Of a stretch of DNA of 64,000 nt, positions 37,601 to 52,600 are shown one piece after another. A model generated the notes under the pieces. The model did not search any database and had not been told where the DNA came from. It worked only from the letters and a program-made list of their open reading frames with translations. Every line of letters starts with the position of its first letter. Positions within the stretch are counted from its first letter, which is position 1. The stretch comes from Apostichopus japonicus (lineage: Eukaryota; Echinodermata; Holothuroidea; Aspidochirotida; Stichopodidae), in the NCBI RefSeq assembly GCF_037975245.1, contig NC_092561.1, forward strand, positions 12,895,001-12,959,000, given 5' to 3'. Made by a program: the position numbers and the translations under genes.

Positions 37601-40600
37601 ATATAGGATCAAATACAGAAAGAGAGAGTTAGCATTGAGTTTCCCCACTGCTAACACCATATAAAGCATTATGTTGGTGGTCTCTTGGCTAGTGGGACAG
37701 AATATAGGATCAAATACAGAAAGAGAGAGAGTTAGCATTGAGTTTCCCCACTGCTAACACCATATATAGTATTATGTTGGTGGTCTCTTGGCTAGTGGGA
37801 CAGAATAGCAGAGTAGAGAGTTAGCATTGAGTTTCCCCACTGCTGACACCATTTACAGTATAGCATTATGTTGGTGGTCTCTTATATAAGGGTTAATGTT
37901 TTTCCTATCTCAGTTAATACAATATGTCTTCCTTGAGACAGGTAAAATAGTGGGAACTTTATCTGCTATTTCTGATGAAGTCATTGCATTTGGTTAACTC
38001 ATTCAACATGCTCAACATACCTGCAAGGTCAAGTTAAACACTAAGGATTAAAATGTCATCGATTAAGTGTTCTGGTGAAAAGTATGGATTCATTGAGGGA
38101 TAAATTTGTTGTACCTACCCATCTAAGCATTTTTCTTCAGTCTGTTTGTATTTGCATATTTCATGTACAGTAAGAGATGAAGTCTTCTGTTTGCAAAAGT
38201 TGTATTTCCTTCACATGTGCATGTTTCGAGACAGTATCACCCCCAAACACTCTTCCAGCCAATGTCTTCAGGGACTTACTGTTTTCCTTTAAAGGAGCAT
38301 GTTGCATTTGGAAGTCATAATTTCATGTGTAGTGTCAATCAGGGAATTAGTACTATATCCTGGAGGTAAGAAATATAAAAAAAAAAATATCTCTTGTTGA
38401 ATGTCTTCAAGCAAGAAATATTCATAATCTGCATAAAACAATGAATCTCTTTAAAAATGTTTACAGTTTCAAACAAGTTTTTGTCTGCATATGAGGACCT
38501 AAGCAGCTATTAATATCAATAATAGTACAGATGTTATTTATTTACCTCTTCAAGATACTTGATTTCTGAAAAATAGAGAATTTTCAAAGATCAACCTTTG
38601 GAGCTTTGGGTCAAATGCAGCACTACCTTAAAATTACTGTTAAAGAAGAAGTAGGTCAGATTATGAAAGTCCCATGGAGATTTAGCAACAAAATACTGCA
38701 TTAATCTGTCTGAGTTCTGTCCTGAGTTATGTGCTGTTGGGAATGGATACTGTCCACTTCTGACCCTAACACCTGTTTCTTAGTTGAACTCTTCACAATA
38801 TACTGCAGTTTGAAGGGAAAGGATCTTTACTATCAAGAACTATTAAACTGACCATGAAGGGAGTTTGAAATTAGGTCATCAAACAATAAAAAATGTAACA
38901 ATTTGGATAAGAGCGGACATTTAGGTGATATTTATGCCACAAGTAGGACACTGCCTTAAAGGCATTGAAGACTCGCCCCAAACCGTGTGGCCATCTGAAA
39001 AAGTTAACTTTCCGTTGCTTGCAAGTGACGTTTTGTTCGTCTCGCTACAAAATGCAGACAGTACAGTAATGAAACGTGATACCTTGTTATCTTTAGCTGG
39101 ACCTGAGATGTCCATCGCTGTATCATTTGTATACTGTGCTGTGGGTATTGACCGCAGCTGTATGTATTGACTGTACACTAGTGTCTAATTACCGATGGTA
39201 GCAAGCGGTGTGTGTGTGTATTTACTGGGATTGATGGTGGTGTCTAACACTTCTGTTACACCTCATTCGAAACTAGGTCAGATTACCGGCATTAGACGTT
39301 TCTTTTGCTCGAGTCTTCACGCCCTTTAAGCCAAGGGTACAGCAAGGTCAAAGGGTTGAAGAATTTTGTAAACAATGAAAGTTAATTGTAATTGATTTAA
39401 ATAAAACGTTTACAATAATTGCAAATGGCAGGTAAACATTTGAGTGTATAGTAGATTATATATTTTAAGGTGGAGAACATGGCATTAGTTGTCTAGGACA
39501 TTGCATGTGAAGATTGGTTGGATATAAGTGGACGAATTATAAGTATTACACTTAATTAATTGAAAGAGATAATACATTGTATACAATTTGGTGACCTATC
39601 ACCTTTAAAATTTAGATAGGATGGCAGAAGAGGACGGAAAAATCTCGCTCCTTATGTAGGAATGGATCGATAGACAATACACACTTAATTATTTGTAAGT
39701 TACAGCAAACTATAAAATATTCAGGCTTATCAAGACAAAATGACGGAAAACAAAAGAAGACAAAAGAGGCACTATTTTTCATCTTTTCATTTATTATTGG
39801 TCAGATAAAAGGTGAGATTGTTTTGCAAATATTAATGTTAATGACTAGTGGTGGAATGTAGGTTGGGTCACAATGGAAGGACTGTGACATAAGTCAAAGC
39901 TGTAAGAGAAACTGTGGAATCACACATCTGCAGTGGAAACTGAATGTTATCTTTAAGTTGTTTATAAAATATTCATGTTATGGTTTCCATCTTTCTTTGA
40001 AGAATGGAGCAAATGACATGTATGAAACATCTAAAAGCTCTTTCTGATTTGGCTTTTGTTTTATTGTGTCAGGAAACATGTTGCTTTCTTGATCTCGGGG
40101 ATGGTGAGGTTGGACCTTTCCGTGGGTTTATTTCTGCATAAAAATTGTTGTTGGGTTTTATGAGGTAGTTGTCCCAGAGGCAGAGTGTCCTAGTTTTGAA
40201 TGATTTCATTTTCATTGGCTTTGATGTGTTAAAGCTGTATTTTAGCAGCAGGGTTGTCTAGTGACTGCTCTATATCATGGCGTATTCACTCTTTAGTGGG
40301 TATATAAGAGCTTTCTGTGCAAAACTAATATACTACTGTAGCTGTGATGTGTTAAAGCTGTATTTTAGCAGCAGGGTTGTCTAGTGACTGCTCTATATCA
40401 TGGCGTATTCACTCTTTACTACGTATATAAGAGCTTACTGCGCAAAACTAATATACTAACTGTGATGTGTTAAAGCTGTATCTTTCCAGCAGGGTTGTCT
40501 AGTGACTGCTCTATATCATGGCGTATTCACTCTTTACTACGTATATAAGAGCTTTCTGTGCAAAACTAATATACTAGCTGTGATGTGTTAAAGCTGTATT

Positions 40601-43600
40601 TTAGCAGCAGGGTTGTCCAGTGACTGCTCTATATCATGGCGTATTCACTCTTTACTACGTATATAAGAGCGTACTGTGAAAAACTAATATACTGCTCTGT
40701 AGCATATATGGTTATTAACATGGTTGGGTTGTGTGTCCAAGTTTGGCTGACAATGATGAACCATTTAATTGTCCATTCCAAAGTATTCCACAGTTTACCT
40801 CTTGGGAAATCACAGTCCCTTTAAATTTGAAAAGAACTGCTAATTTGAAAAGAACTGCTGGCCAGCATACTCCATTAAGTTATGTTAATAGCAATATTCC
40901 AAATTCTTTTGTGTTTTTCCCAACCAAATGTTGAGGAGGTAAATTAGCTATGTCTAAATTAAAAAATGGCAAGAGTCCTGGTTATGATAATATTACGAAT
41001 GAAATTCTAAAGCATGTAGCTGATATTATTTTAATACCACTAACCCATATTATCAATTTGTCTTTTTCAAGTGGAGTTTTTTCGTCAGAGCTGAAAATTG
41101 CGAAGGTAATTCCAATTTTTAAGTCTGGGGACCTGAAGCATTTCTCAAATTACAGACCAATATCTGTGTTACCTGTCATTTCTAAAATCATTGAACGTCT
41201 TGCATATGATAGACTTTATAAGTTTATTACAAAACATAAAATCCTATATACAAACCAATATGGTTTTCGCAATAAACATTCTACTTATATGGCTGCTTTA
41301 AGTTTCATAGATAAAATTTCAAGAGGTTTGGACAATAGGCTCACAACTGCTGCCGTATTCATTGATATTTCTAAGGCTTTTGATACCATTGATCATCGAA
41401 TCTTATAAAATAAATTGTTTGCCTATGGTGTTCGTGGTACCGCCCATAACTGGTTTAAAAGTTATCTCCATAATCGATGTAATTATGTACAGTTTCATAG
41501 TTCCCACTCAGATCGTATCCTATATAATATTGGTGTACCGCAGGGTTCTATACTAGGACCCCTATTGTTTATTCTCTATATAAATGATATTTATAAGTCC
41601 TCTGTGAACTCAACTTTTATCTTGTTTGCTGACGATACCACAGTATTCCTACAAAATAAGAACTTTCGGGATACTCTTGCTGAAGCTGCTAGTGATTTCT
41701 CAAACATTTCTGACTGGCTCAGAACAAATAAACTTTCTCTTAATATTCTAAAAACAGAATTACTAATTTTTGATAACAAGGTCAAGACTCTAGTAACATT
41801 AATGTTATGCTGGATGGACATCAAGTTGATGCTTCACCTCATGCTAAATTTTTAGGATTAACCATTGTTGATCAACCAAGTTGACTCGGAAACAACACAT
41901 CTCCTACAGTAGGTCAGCAAAATGCTTTCCAAATCCAATGGTGTGATCAATAGACTAAAGAATTTTTTACCTAAGAAGTCACTTTTTACGCTGTATAATG
42001 CTCTTGTGCTTCCCCATCTCAACTATAGTCTTCTTGTCTGGGGCAATACACAGTCAACTCTACTTAAGAGTTTATTTAAGTTACAGAAACGTGTTATCCG
42101 CAATATAAACCAGACTCATTACATCTCGCATACTGCTCCTCTCTTTATAGACTCCAATACATTAACTTTATATGATTTGTACAAGTACCAACTAGGGATA
42201 TTTATGTACAAATTTCATCATGGTCTTCTCCCACCAGCTTTTAATAACTGTTATACTTGCAATTCTAGTTATCACACTTATAACACTCGTTCGATGAATA
42301 TGCTACACCATCCTTACTCTAGAACTAGTCTTAACCATTCTCAAATTCGTAGCACAGGTGTACCCTTCTGGAATTCTCTTAATCATGTCATTAAAATTTC
42401 TCCAACACTCAATACTTTTAAGCAAAATCTAAAACAATACCTACTGCATAGCAATCCATCTTAGTTGTACTTCCTGTTTTTTCTCTTTTAAGTTTCTTTC
42501 TTTCTCTTTTCATAAGATTTTGACTTTGTTGGGGTTTTTTTTTTGGGTGGGGTGGGTGATGTACTTTGCACTTTCTTTGTTACAAAGGGACCAGACCAGA
42601 AAAGTATCCACTTATTTCTGGTTCCTCTACTTCCATCTCACATATATATTATTTCAATACTCTATATTTACTGTTTACTGTATTTGATACCATCTATATT
42701 TATCCTATACTGTTCAAAATGTAAATAATGGAATGTAGCAAAAAAATAATAAATAAATAAAAAAATATTATATGGTAAAAAGGTGATTTTGTTACAAATA
42801 ATCAAACATTTGTATTTTTTGACCAGCATCGTCATGGGGATAGTTAGTCATCTAACTTGAACCTTTTAAAAATTCTTTGAAGAATTTGAATGATAAAACT
42901 TCCAAGAAAGAATCTGGTTAGATAATTTTAGGGGAGAGGAGAGGATGTGCAACATTGATACCTACAATCATGTTTGCTTGATTGAATAAACTACAAAGTT
43001 TACACAGGGAACTTCTTGACTCTGTATTAGAGGTTGTTGCTCAAGGATGTCATGTTGAACATATTCATATTGCTCACATGTCGTATTGGTGTATATATTT
43101 CCTTTTATAGCCATTACGGGACAGGTAGTAGAATATCAAACATATACCTAGGTCTTTGTTTTTTCAGATAAGGCCTTCTTTTATAATTGCACGAAGGCAA
43201 TGCTATGATGGACACCAGATGTGATAATGTGTGGTACATTACTGTACAGAACTATATACTTTGAAAATCATTTGAGCTTGTTACAGTAGCATGTTAATTC
43301 TTTTAATAGTTTTTGTTTCCTTTTTAACTTAAGTTAAACCCTTATTTCCTGGTGGGCGAATGCAATTCAAGGTCATTCAAAAGCATGTTTGGATGGATAT
43401 AATGAGTGAGCCAAAAGATGGCATTTTTTATACTAACTTTGACGGACCACATCATGGCAGTTTATGTCACTTACCAACCTTGTCAATGACAGTTTATGCT
43501 ATAGTGTTTCTTATGCTGGAACCAACCATTCCTTTCTCCTGGTTTCAGTAGTGTAACCATTTACTGGAGGTACAGGTCATTGGTAGTGGTTGTGCTATGT

Positions 43601-46600
43601 GTACCATGAAGTAGGTCACTACCAGTGCTATGCAATACCCATACCCTCTGACTCCACACTCAAGAAGTAGGTTGGGGTGGTAGCTTCCTGTAAATGTGCT
43701 CCCTAAGGAATCATAAAAATTCAATCTTTGGGAAAGGCCAGTCAGTCAACAGTTAAATCAAGCGTCTGACTTGGTTTTTACTCCTGAATATGATTTCAAC
43801 TCCAGTAAAATGTCATCATGTCAGTTTTCGAGACATTTTTAATATGCGTTATTCCGAATTTTGAATCCCTTGTTACTTTTGCGGATGCGGCCAGCGGTCA
43901 GGCTCTCTGGGTTAAGGTCGGCCTTTTGTGTGATGATTTGAAGTTGTTTGCAGTTGCGGTTAATCATTCGGTATTATCGAGAATTGTTTGCTGCAGATGA
44001 TTGTAAATGTGTTTTTGAATTCTGTTTGTCTGGATAACTTTGATAATAGTTGAACTATTTACTGCTTACAGCTGTTGTAAGTGTTAAATGACTGTGGATA
44101 GCCGCAATGAATGCGTAAGCAATGAATGCATAAGGGAAGTCAGGCGTCTGTTTCCTTAAAGCTCTGATGGTTTATGTGGAAGATATGCTCATAAGTTGAC
44201 ATGGAATACTGTTTTAACAGAATATTGACTCCTCTACAAGTTGTTAGACAAAGGAACTTTCAACATCCTCCCCATTCATTCATTCTTAATGCTTTAAGCA
44301 GCGATCGTCCATTTTCCAGCTCTACAGCAGTTATTTCTGTTTGATCAATAAAGTTAACCTACTGAGCATAACCATTGTTAACACTCTAGGGCTTCTGATC
44401 AAGTAAATCATGAACTTAATTATATTGACAACAGTTTGTTTGCCCAGACATTTCATCCATATTAGTAATTAACAACATACAACACATAAACATAAACATT
44501 TTGAATTGGTGCTAATAAACTACACACTACTATACAAGAATTTAGTATCAAATTGCTCAAAACTTACTCAACGTCACTACTTAAACGATTCCCTCTGGCT
44601 AAATTCTGTCGTTATTGTATCAGGGAGGTGAAACAGATATAGCAACAAATGCTCTCCCAAGTATAACCCCCTCTCAATATGTACTTGAGAGCTTTTTAAT
44701 TCTTTTCCTGATCTAGTTGTTTGATTGAAGCTGTTATGAATACCCCTTCAAATGAGATCCTGACATTTTCATGGCAAAGACGATCTTCAATGACAAGGTA
44801 TAGGCAATACTTTGAAGTGATGTGCCTTTAGTGATAACCTCTATAACTCCCTGGGAAATTGTGTTTAAAACATCTGAAAAGTAAATATATATCATGTGCT
44901 GATATTTAAGATACAAGTGCTATGAATTCATTTATTAGTTTCTACCTTTTTGAACAATTGCCTGCAAACTCCTACGAGCAGTGAATAGAATTCTGGAATG
45001 AGTGGATTTAATATCCGTCTGGGGTGGCACTGACCCAGGCACCTTGTGAGAACATCTTCAAAGTTATCACAAAGTTATGTCAGTTTGTCAATTGGGAATC
45101 TGTGTCTACTGCTAACATTGAACTGTAGCAGATGATGGCAGGGGAATCCCTAATATGCTAGCTCTTATCTGATTATATTGCCGTTAAATCAATGGATTAA
45201 TACAATTCTTCAATGGTTCAAATGCTCAATGTTAAATCTTTCCGAATCTGTTACAACACCTGTCTGTTTATAGAAATAGGAAGGGTAGTACCGTATTCAA
45301 AAGTAAAACTTGAATGACTGACTTGCTTATCTAGAAGGATAGCCAAACTTCCCAGTCTGACCAATGCTATAATTTAGGGCAGGGCAATGAACTTTGAAAA
45401 TTTTCCTCTGTCACTGGTAAACCACATGCATTGGTGTTACAGAATGACTTAATCAAGATGAAATGGGAGTCAATTTAAGTTGATATGTTAAAGAAGGAAG
45501 GTCAGGGTTGTTAAAGACACTATAAGTTGAACCTCAGAGGTTGTCTTGTTAAGCACGGGCGGTTTCTTGTGGGAGTATGACCACAAACAGAGATGTTTTA
45601 CCTTGCTACATATGTTACACGTTCAGGTTTTGGGCCTGTGTACAGTATTTGGAAAAGACTTATTAACTTTTGAAGAGGAATTGTACACTTTGCATGTTGC
45701 AGTCATTATATTCTTTAATAGTAGTTTCATAAGTATTATTGTTCTTTATATAATGCGTGTGTGTGGGCTTGTGTTTGTGTGACGGCCAGCTTGTAAACAC
45801 GATATCTCAAGAAGCACAGGTTGCGACGATGTCATGCTTGGTAGGTAGATGTCCCATGATGTGTAGATGCGCCCTATTGTTTGTGGTTTCCATCTCATTA
45901 ATATTAACAAGTGGGCGGGGCTTGACGTTAAATTATTATAATGGCAATATCTCTTCATCAGTATGTCCGATTTAGTTGATACTTCTCATGGTGATGTCAG
46001 TTCATGATAGATACATAGTATTATCAATAAATTCATGCTCATTATTATTCATGAATGGATGCGGCTAAAGTGTTATCACAGTGAAAAGTTTTTAAACATG
46101 ATATCTCAAGACCAGTTGAATCAATGTCATACTGGGTAGGTAGATACCCAATGATGTGTAAATGTGCCCTATTGTTTATGGTTTTTAATGAGTGGGCCAG
46201 GCTTAACATAAAATTTGTAAATCGATACCCCATGATGTGTAAATGTGCCCTATTGTTTATGGTTTTTAATGAGTGGGCCAGGCTTAACATAAAATTTGTA
46301 AAACGTCAATATCTTTTCAACAGTGCGTCTGATTTAGTTCATAGTTGCTATGGTGATGTAACTAAATAGTTTGATTGAAATTGGTAGAGGTCAACATGTG
46401 TCTATAAGTCTGAAAACCTTTTAAACATGATAACTCCAAAATTAAAGCTACAATAAATCTGTTTTTCTGTGGTGAACATAATTTGGACAAATTCAGTTCA
46501 GTTAAGTTTTGTGAGGGGGCTCTATCAGTATTTAACAGAACATACAGTCATCCAGTGAAGTTCATGGATAGTTGATATGTAGTATTTTAGCAAACGCAAG

Positions 46601-49600
46601 TGGCCATTGTCCAGTGTCACTCACTGAGCTTCAAGGGATCAACAGATTATCTCAAATGGTGGGAAAATTGGCTCAAGGGATCGAAAGGTCATCTCAATTG
46701 GTCTCGTGGTAACCTATGAATGAGTATGCGTTGCCCTAGCTTGAAAACAATTTCTCAAGAAAGGTACCCTCTGCAGTTCTTATATTTGGCATGTCACTTC
46801 CCCATAATTAGTAAAAGAACCCTATTATTTTGGGTAGAGGTCAACAGTCATTTGGTGTCAGCAGAGGGCAAAATATGAAACTCTAGAAGATGCTGCATCT
46901 CTAGAACCTGAACATCAAAGGAGCTCATATATGCATGAAGGATAAATGTTATGTAGTGTCAAGTTTTTACACAATTTTGTGTAGGTCAGAGTTCATTTAA
47001 GGTAACCAGCCTGGGTCAAAACTTGAAATACTTGTAAACACAGTATCTCCAAATAATCACAATTTAATTGACTCTCATATTTTAAATGTGGCGTCCTCCC
47101 TATAATGAGTACAAGGCAAATGTCATTTGGGGTCATCAATGGTCACACTTTGTAAAGCCTTTAATACAAACACAAACCATTTAAAAGTGATATCCCAAGA
47201 TACAGTAGGTTACAACACATTGCTCATATTTGGCATGTGTCTTTCTTATAGTGAGTACAAGAACCCTCTCATTTTGTGTGAAGGTCAAAGGTCATTTTGG
47301 GTCTGCAGAGGTCCAAATGTCAAAATATGTAATGGATCTCATCAGGGTAACTATTACAAATGCAAATTCAGCTCTTTGTTGTTAGAGTTAGCATGCAAAA
47401 TAAATTACCAGCCAGAAACAATGTCCCTCTGTCTTTCTTACATGATTGTGGTATTATGTTACAAGATTCCCAGTCATCAAAGCATAGATAGCCTTTGATC
47501 TGGATTTGAAATAGCTCATCACTGATGACGTAATGTATTTATGTATGTATGTATTTTAGATCCTCCTGCAATAAGGAACTCGCAAAGAAGCCATCATCGG
47601 CTTATCAAAGCCGCAAGCTGACCGAAGTCAGTCTCTTAGATTCATATTTAACGTCCATGATCATGAATTGTCAATTTTCAACAACTCTGTAACTAGACGC
47701 CATACATTAATCTTGGAGTGACTCGAACCGGGGACATTATGATTGGAAGGCACCGGCGTTAACCACTGAGCTAACACTCCTTAGTGTATGCACTCCTTAT
47801 GTAAGCACTGACTCTGTTTAGATCTATACTGCTCTCCATCTGCAGTATGAACTTCAGCCAGGGTTAGCTTGCAAACTACTCTTGTGCTGCATATGAAATG
47901 TACTTAAAGGCAAGTAACGGCTGGGAGGGTTTCCCTCTGGTTCTACAAGTCTTCCCATTTTATCATGTTTTACCATTTTTTCTACTTTCTCTCCTTTGTA
48001 GGTGAAACATACTACCATTTAGAGAACTTACAGGAAGCAGAGTACTGGTACAAACAATCCCTGGAATGTAAACCTGATCATGTACCGGCCCATCTTACAT
48101 ATTCAAACTTGCTGAGCAAAACGGTAAAAGAAAAGTTCACAACATTTTACCTTCCAATGTCCATACTTAAATCACAAGTCTTAAACATTGCTGTCCACAA
48201 TAGATTAAAATGTTGGCCTCAAAGGAGAATGATTGAAGAATTATAAGCAAGCCACATGAATAATAAATATTCTTCAGATGAAGTGAACTGGACCTACTAG
48301 TTCAGTGGGCAGTATTTTTGTTCCAACAGCAGTTTACATTTAACATGACAGTTTCATTTGTGTTATAGTATGTGCTAACGCAGATAAATATAGTCTAAAC
48401 TAAGTATGTGTAGCTGACCTATCCTCTTTGCATCATTTATGCTGTTCTAGTTGACCTTAGACTTGTAATACTATAAGAAGGACAGTTTACGCAGGGGAAG
48501 CATGATTTGTGGACCTATTAATATATGTTTTCCCTCCCTATGTTCCTTGTATTGGGATCCTTCAGATTAAACAGATATTTTGCTCAAGCTTCAACTTGTT
48601 TACTGAAATTCTCTCAGTTGTGTAATTAATATGGAAGCAACTCTGTACAGGTAATGTCTTAGAGCAATTCATCATGAAGGATATTCACCTGATTTAAGAC
48701 ACTTGTAGCAGGCTTAGAGCTCATTGGGCTCAAATAGGCAAGTTTCTTCTTATAAATGAAGATTAACAAGAAACTATGTGACTAAACAGGAGGCTCAAAT
48801 GCACACTATGTTATTGTTGTGACTGCTCAGAGTATGTGTAATATTTGTTCGCATCTCTCTGTGGTCTGGAAGATGTGATATGATGCAAATTTAAAAAAGG
48901 TCAAAATCACATATTGGGCTGATTTTTTTTTTAAATTTTGTCCCTCACTTTTTAGAAGCGTGTCCTACAGGCAGAAGATATGTTGAAAAAAGCAATGTTA
49001 TTGGAACCTGAAAATCCAAATGTTTATAGACATTATGGTAAGTTTATAACTCTCTTCTAACTTTTTCCTCTTGCAGAAATTTTGTTTGAGAAGGCTACAG
49101 TTTAAAAAACTGGCTTCAATTTGCAATAAACTAACATTTCCTTCCTAACAACACCACTCCTGAAAGGGAGATAAAATACATTTAAGGGCAAAGCTAAAAT
49201 GTCTTTGATAAACAATAATAGAACATTCTTGAGGAAACATTAACTGACTCCTAGAAGAATATGTTGTTTTGTAAACATCCCTTTCCATTATTATTATTCC
49301 ATTCTTCTCTCCAATCAACTTGAACTAGTCAAAAGAAAACAAAAAAAAACCCAAACAATCAAGTCAGGTAATACACATAACAAGTTTCCCATGAAGTTCA
49401 GTTAAATTATAAAGTGATGGCGCTATATAAAAAATACACAAGTTATGCTGCTTCACAAAAATTTCACATAAATCTGTCTAGCGCCCACACTTTCAAGTTG
49501 AAATTTCAAACTGGGTGTAAGACCTTTTTCTCTAATGAGTCAATGGAACATTGCTTGTTAATTCTGCAATTTTTACTCATGCAGGGATAGATACATCCTG

Positions 49601-52600
49601 TTGGAGTCTTTCAAAGATAATGTTAAAGAGAAGTAATCAAAAATAAGGATATGATTAAAACTTTTGATTGTTCTATTTGTATGTTTGTACTGAGGCTGTT
49701 AATTTGTGTTAACTGGTTTAAAAGATATGATCTTGAAATTAAGAAGACACTATACAATACAATAATAAAAGCCTATTTATAGATATTAGTTTTAGTTAAT
49801 TAATACAGCAGATTTATTTAACTCTCCTGAGATTGACTTAATCTACAAGCTACCTATTTTGGACGGGATTTAAGTAGATACCATTGACTCCAAACTAAGC
49901 AATAAACATAGTGAATGCTGCTGCTGGGAATGAATGCTAAAATCCTTATACCACAGTGAAGCTGATTAAAGTTTAGGATTGTAACAAATTAAGATAGCTC
50001 TAGTTTATAAATGTACTGCAAATTGAGTGTTAGCCATTATCAGTTGCCATATTTTGGTTTTAATGAGGTTTGTGTAACAATAATGTTCACTACAAAGTTA
50101 GCTGAATTTAATCTGTAAAGAATTTACAGAAATACAGACAGACAGAAAACAGAAATACACACAGAAGGAATGGATACAAATGAAGAAAAATTTAACAAAC
50201 ATAAAAGAGAAAGAAAATTCAAGCAGGATCATATTTTGCAAGGGGTGTGCGTGTGTGGGGGTGGGGGGGGGCAGGATGGGCGGGTTAATTTGAAATCAAT
50301 TACCTTTAATATCTCGCAACTCTGATCATAATTATGTCACAATATAAGATATATCTGTATGTAACTGTAGCTTATAAAGATGTATTACCTACATTGCTGA
50401 ATGTGGAACATGAAGGCCTCTGTGAGCAAGTGTGTCTTGTCTCTTAGGAATCTTGCCATTTCACTTATTGCCTTTTAACTGGGTCAGGCTAAGATTCAAC
50501 ATATGAGTAAAGTAGTTTGATTATAAAGGAAACTGTCCACGCAGTTTGAACTCTGGTTAAAACATGAATGATGCAGAACAGGTTATAATAACCCTGCTAA
50601 CATTCTGTATTACAGCCAAATGACTGGACAAGTTGTTCTTAAAGGATTCCTTTATGCTGCAGTCATTGACCAAAGGAACACTTTTGTACTGGTTAATTTT
50701 CTGTAGCTACTCTTGTTTCAAGATATCTTTCCAAATAAACCAAATCTCTGGACTGTTTCTTTTATAATTCTACATATTCTTTATAATGCTACATTGATGA
50801 AAACATCAGCTTCTCAGTGCAGGCCTAAAAGTTAAAATTAATCAAGAGATGTTCATTTAAGCAAGAACAATGGTGGATAGCATTCAGGTTAATTTGTTCT
50901 TGACATATTTGTAATTAATTAATTATAAAATTAGGTTATTTGAAGCTATAAGTCCTAATGTTTTCATATTGTTCTTTGTGTTGCATCTTTGGAACTGAGT
51001 TATGGTCTTTTGGTTAGACTATGTATCTCAACCACATTAGTTGATGAGCCTTCTGTTATACTATATATCTCAACCACATTAATTGATGATCCTTCTGTTA
51101 CACTATGTATCTCAACCACATTAATTGATGAGCCTTCTGTTACACTATGTATCATTAATTGATGAGCCTTCTGTTAGACTATGTATCCCAACCACACTAA
51201 TTGACGAGCCTAAGCTGTTTAAAGGTTCATTTCCCCCAGCAATTACAAGTGACATTGAAATACAAACCTGGACACATACTGTAGCAGTGTTTTGAAACAC
51301 CCCCATCATCCCAAAATTAATTTGGTGTGTCAAGTCATCCTTTAATTGTTAGGAAAATCGTTTACACTTGACCCACCTCTAGTGGGGTCGTTAACATTTC
51401 TTTGGTGTTTCTGTGTACAGGTTACATATTAAATCAAAGGACCTCCACTTAGGATCTCAGCTAACTCTGTGATATAAACTTGAATTCACTCTGTTTCCTC
51501 CCATCCCATCCAATAGAACAAGGTCAGCTTGCAACCCTGTCAATTGTTCTATTTTTAGTTAAATCTTGTTCATTCTTGAGCAGTTTTTGACCTTTTCTCC
51601 AATTTCAGGACAACTTTTAAATGAGCATGGGAGGCATGCCGATGCCGCGGAATATTACCAACAAGCTTTTGACTTGAAACCCGAGGATTTTGAGATCGCG
51701 TTTAACCTTGCGAATGCCTTACGTCAGGCTGGTGACGGTGAATCAGCAGAACGATTTTACTGGAAAGCTTCAGAATTAAAACCAGATGTACGCATATATT
51801 TGCTTTTAACTTTCTTTTATTTCTTCGTACGTTAAAATGGGATTGGATGTTTGTTTTACACTTGGGAGTAATACTCCAAGGATTCATATCATATGAAAAA
51901 ACAAAAACAAAAAGTGCTCTTCAGGAAATCAAACAATTTGTTAAGATGGACAAGAGTTGGAAATCTAGAGTGCACCATTTGGTCTTATTATTACTTGAAG
52001 TTTTGGTTAGTAAAAGTAGGATAAACTGTAGTCAGACACAAGTGAATAGGGAGAAGCTATAAGACTGAACTAATCAAAATAATGTTAAGTTTTAGACAAT
52101 ATTCTATGTAACTTCATTGCAAGTTTCGTTCAACCCTGTATTTCTAGCAACACTCTAAGTTCTGGTGCTTATATTTTTATAAACCACTACAAGAGAGTTT
52201 TTGGATGATGAAATGGACCATTCTTGATTAAAACATGAAAACACAGTTTGTCAGATTGACTACAACATGATATCATACTGTATATGCAAGGAGTTCCAAA
52301 CATTTCGCTTTACTCTTGGAAGTTTGGACCAACCCTGTATTTCTAGGATCAACCCTGTATTGTAGGATCAACCCTGTATTTCTAGGATCAACCCTGTATT
52401 TCTAGGATCAACCCTGTATTTCTAGGATCAACCCTGTATTTCTAGGATCAATCCTGTATTTCTAGGATCAACCCTGTAGTTCTAGGACCAACCCTGTATT
52501 TGTAGGACCAAACATGTTTTTCTAGGATCTACCCTGTATTTCTAGGATCAACCCTGTATTTCGTTCAAACCTGTATTTCTAGGATCAACCCTGTATTTCT

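Larger units (their letters stand above)
36575..48001 (+). other. TMTC2 intron, 11.4 kb, repeat-laden
   Basis: The largest intron in the window. It holds, in order, a 104-bp minisatellite, a family Z MITE, a 118-bp tandem array, a broken LINE, a block of diverged repeats with a DR1 site and a SINE, all listed separately. The remaining stretches (36576-37180, 37883-38955, 39330-40222, 42771-45780) show no coding or structural signal. A 60-codon frame at 43818-44000 is relatively GC-rich but unrecognised. Confidence 0.8.

Noticed and set aside
40950-42464. Host gene with a reverse transcriptase domain
   Set aside because: An internal stop, a frame loss, no endonuclease and an A-rich tail show a dead 5'-truncated LINE within an intron.
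51788-51835. Alternative C-terminus by intron retention after exon 10
   Set aside because: The final TPR and basic tail in exon 11 match vertebrate TMTC2; retention would remove them. A minor isoform cannot be excluded.
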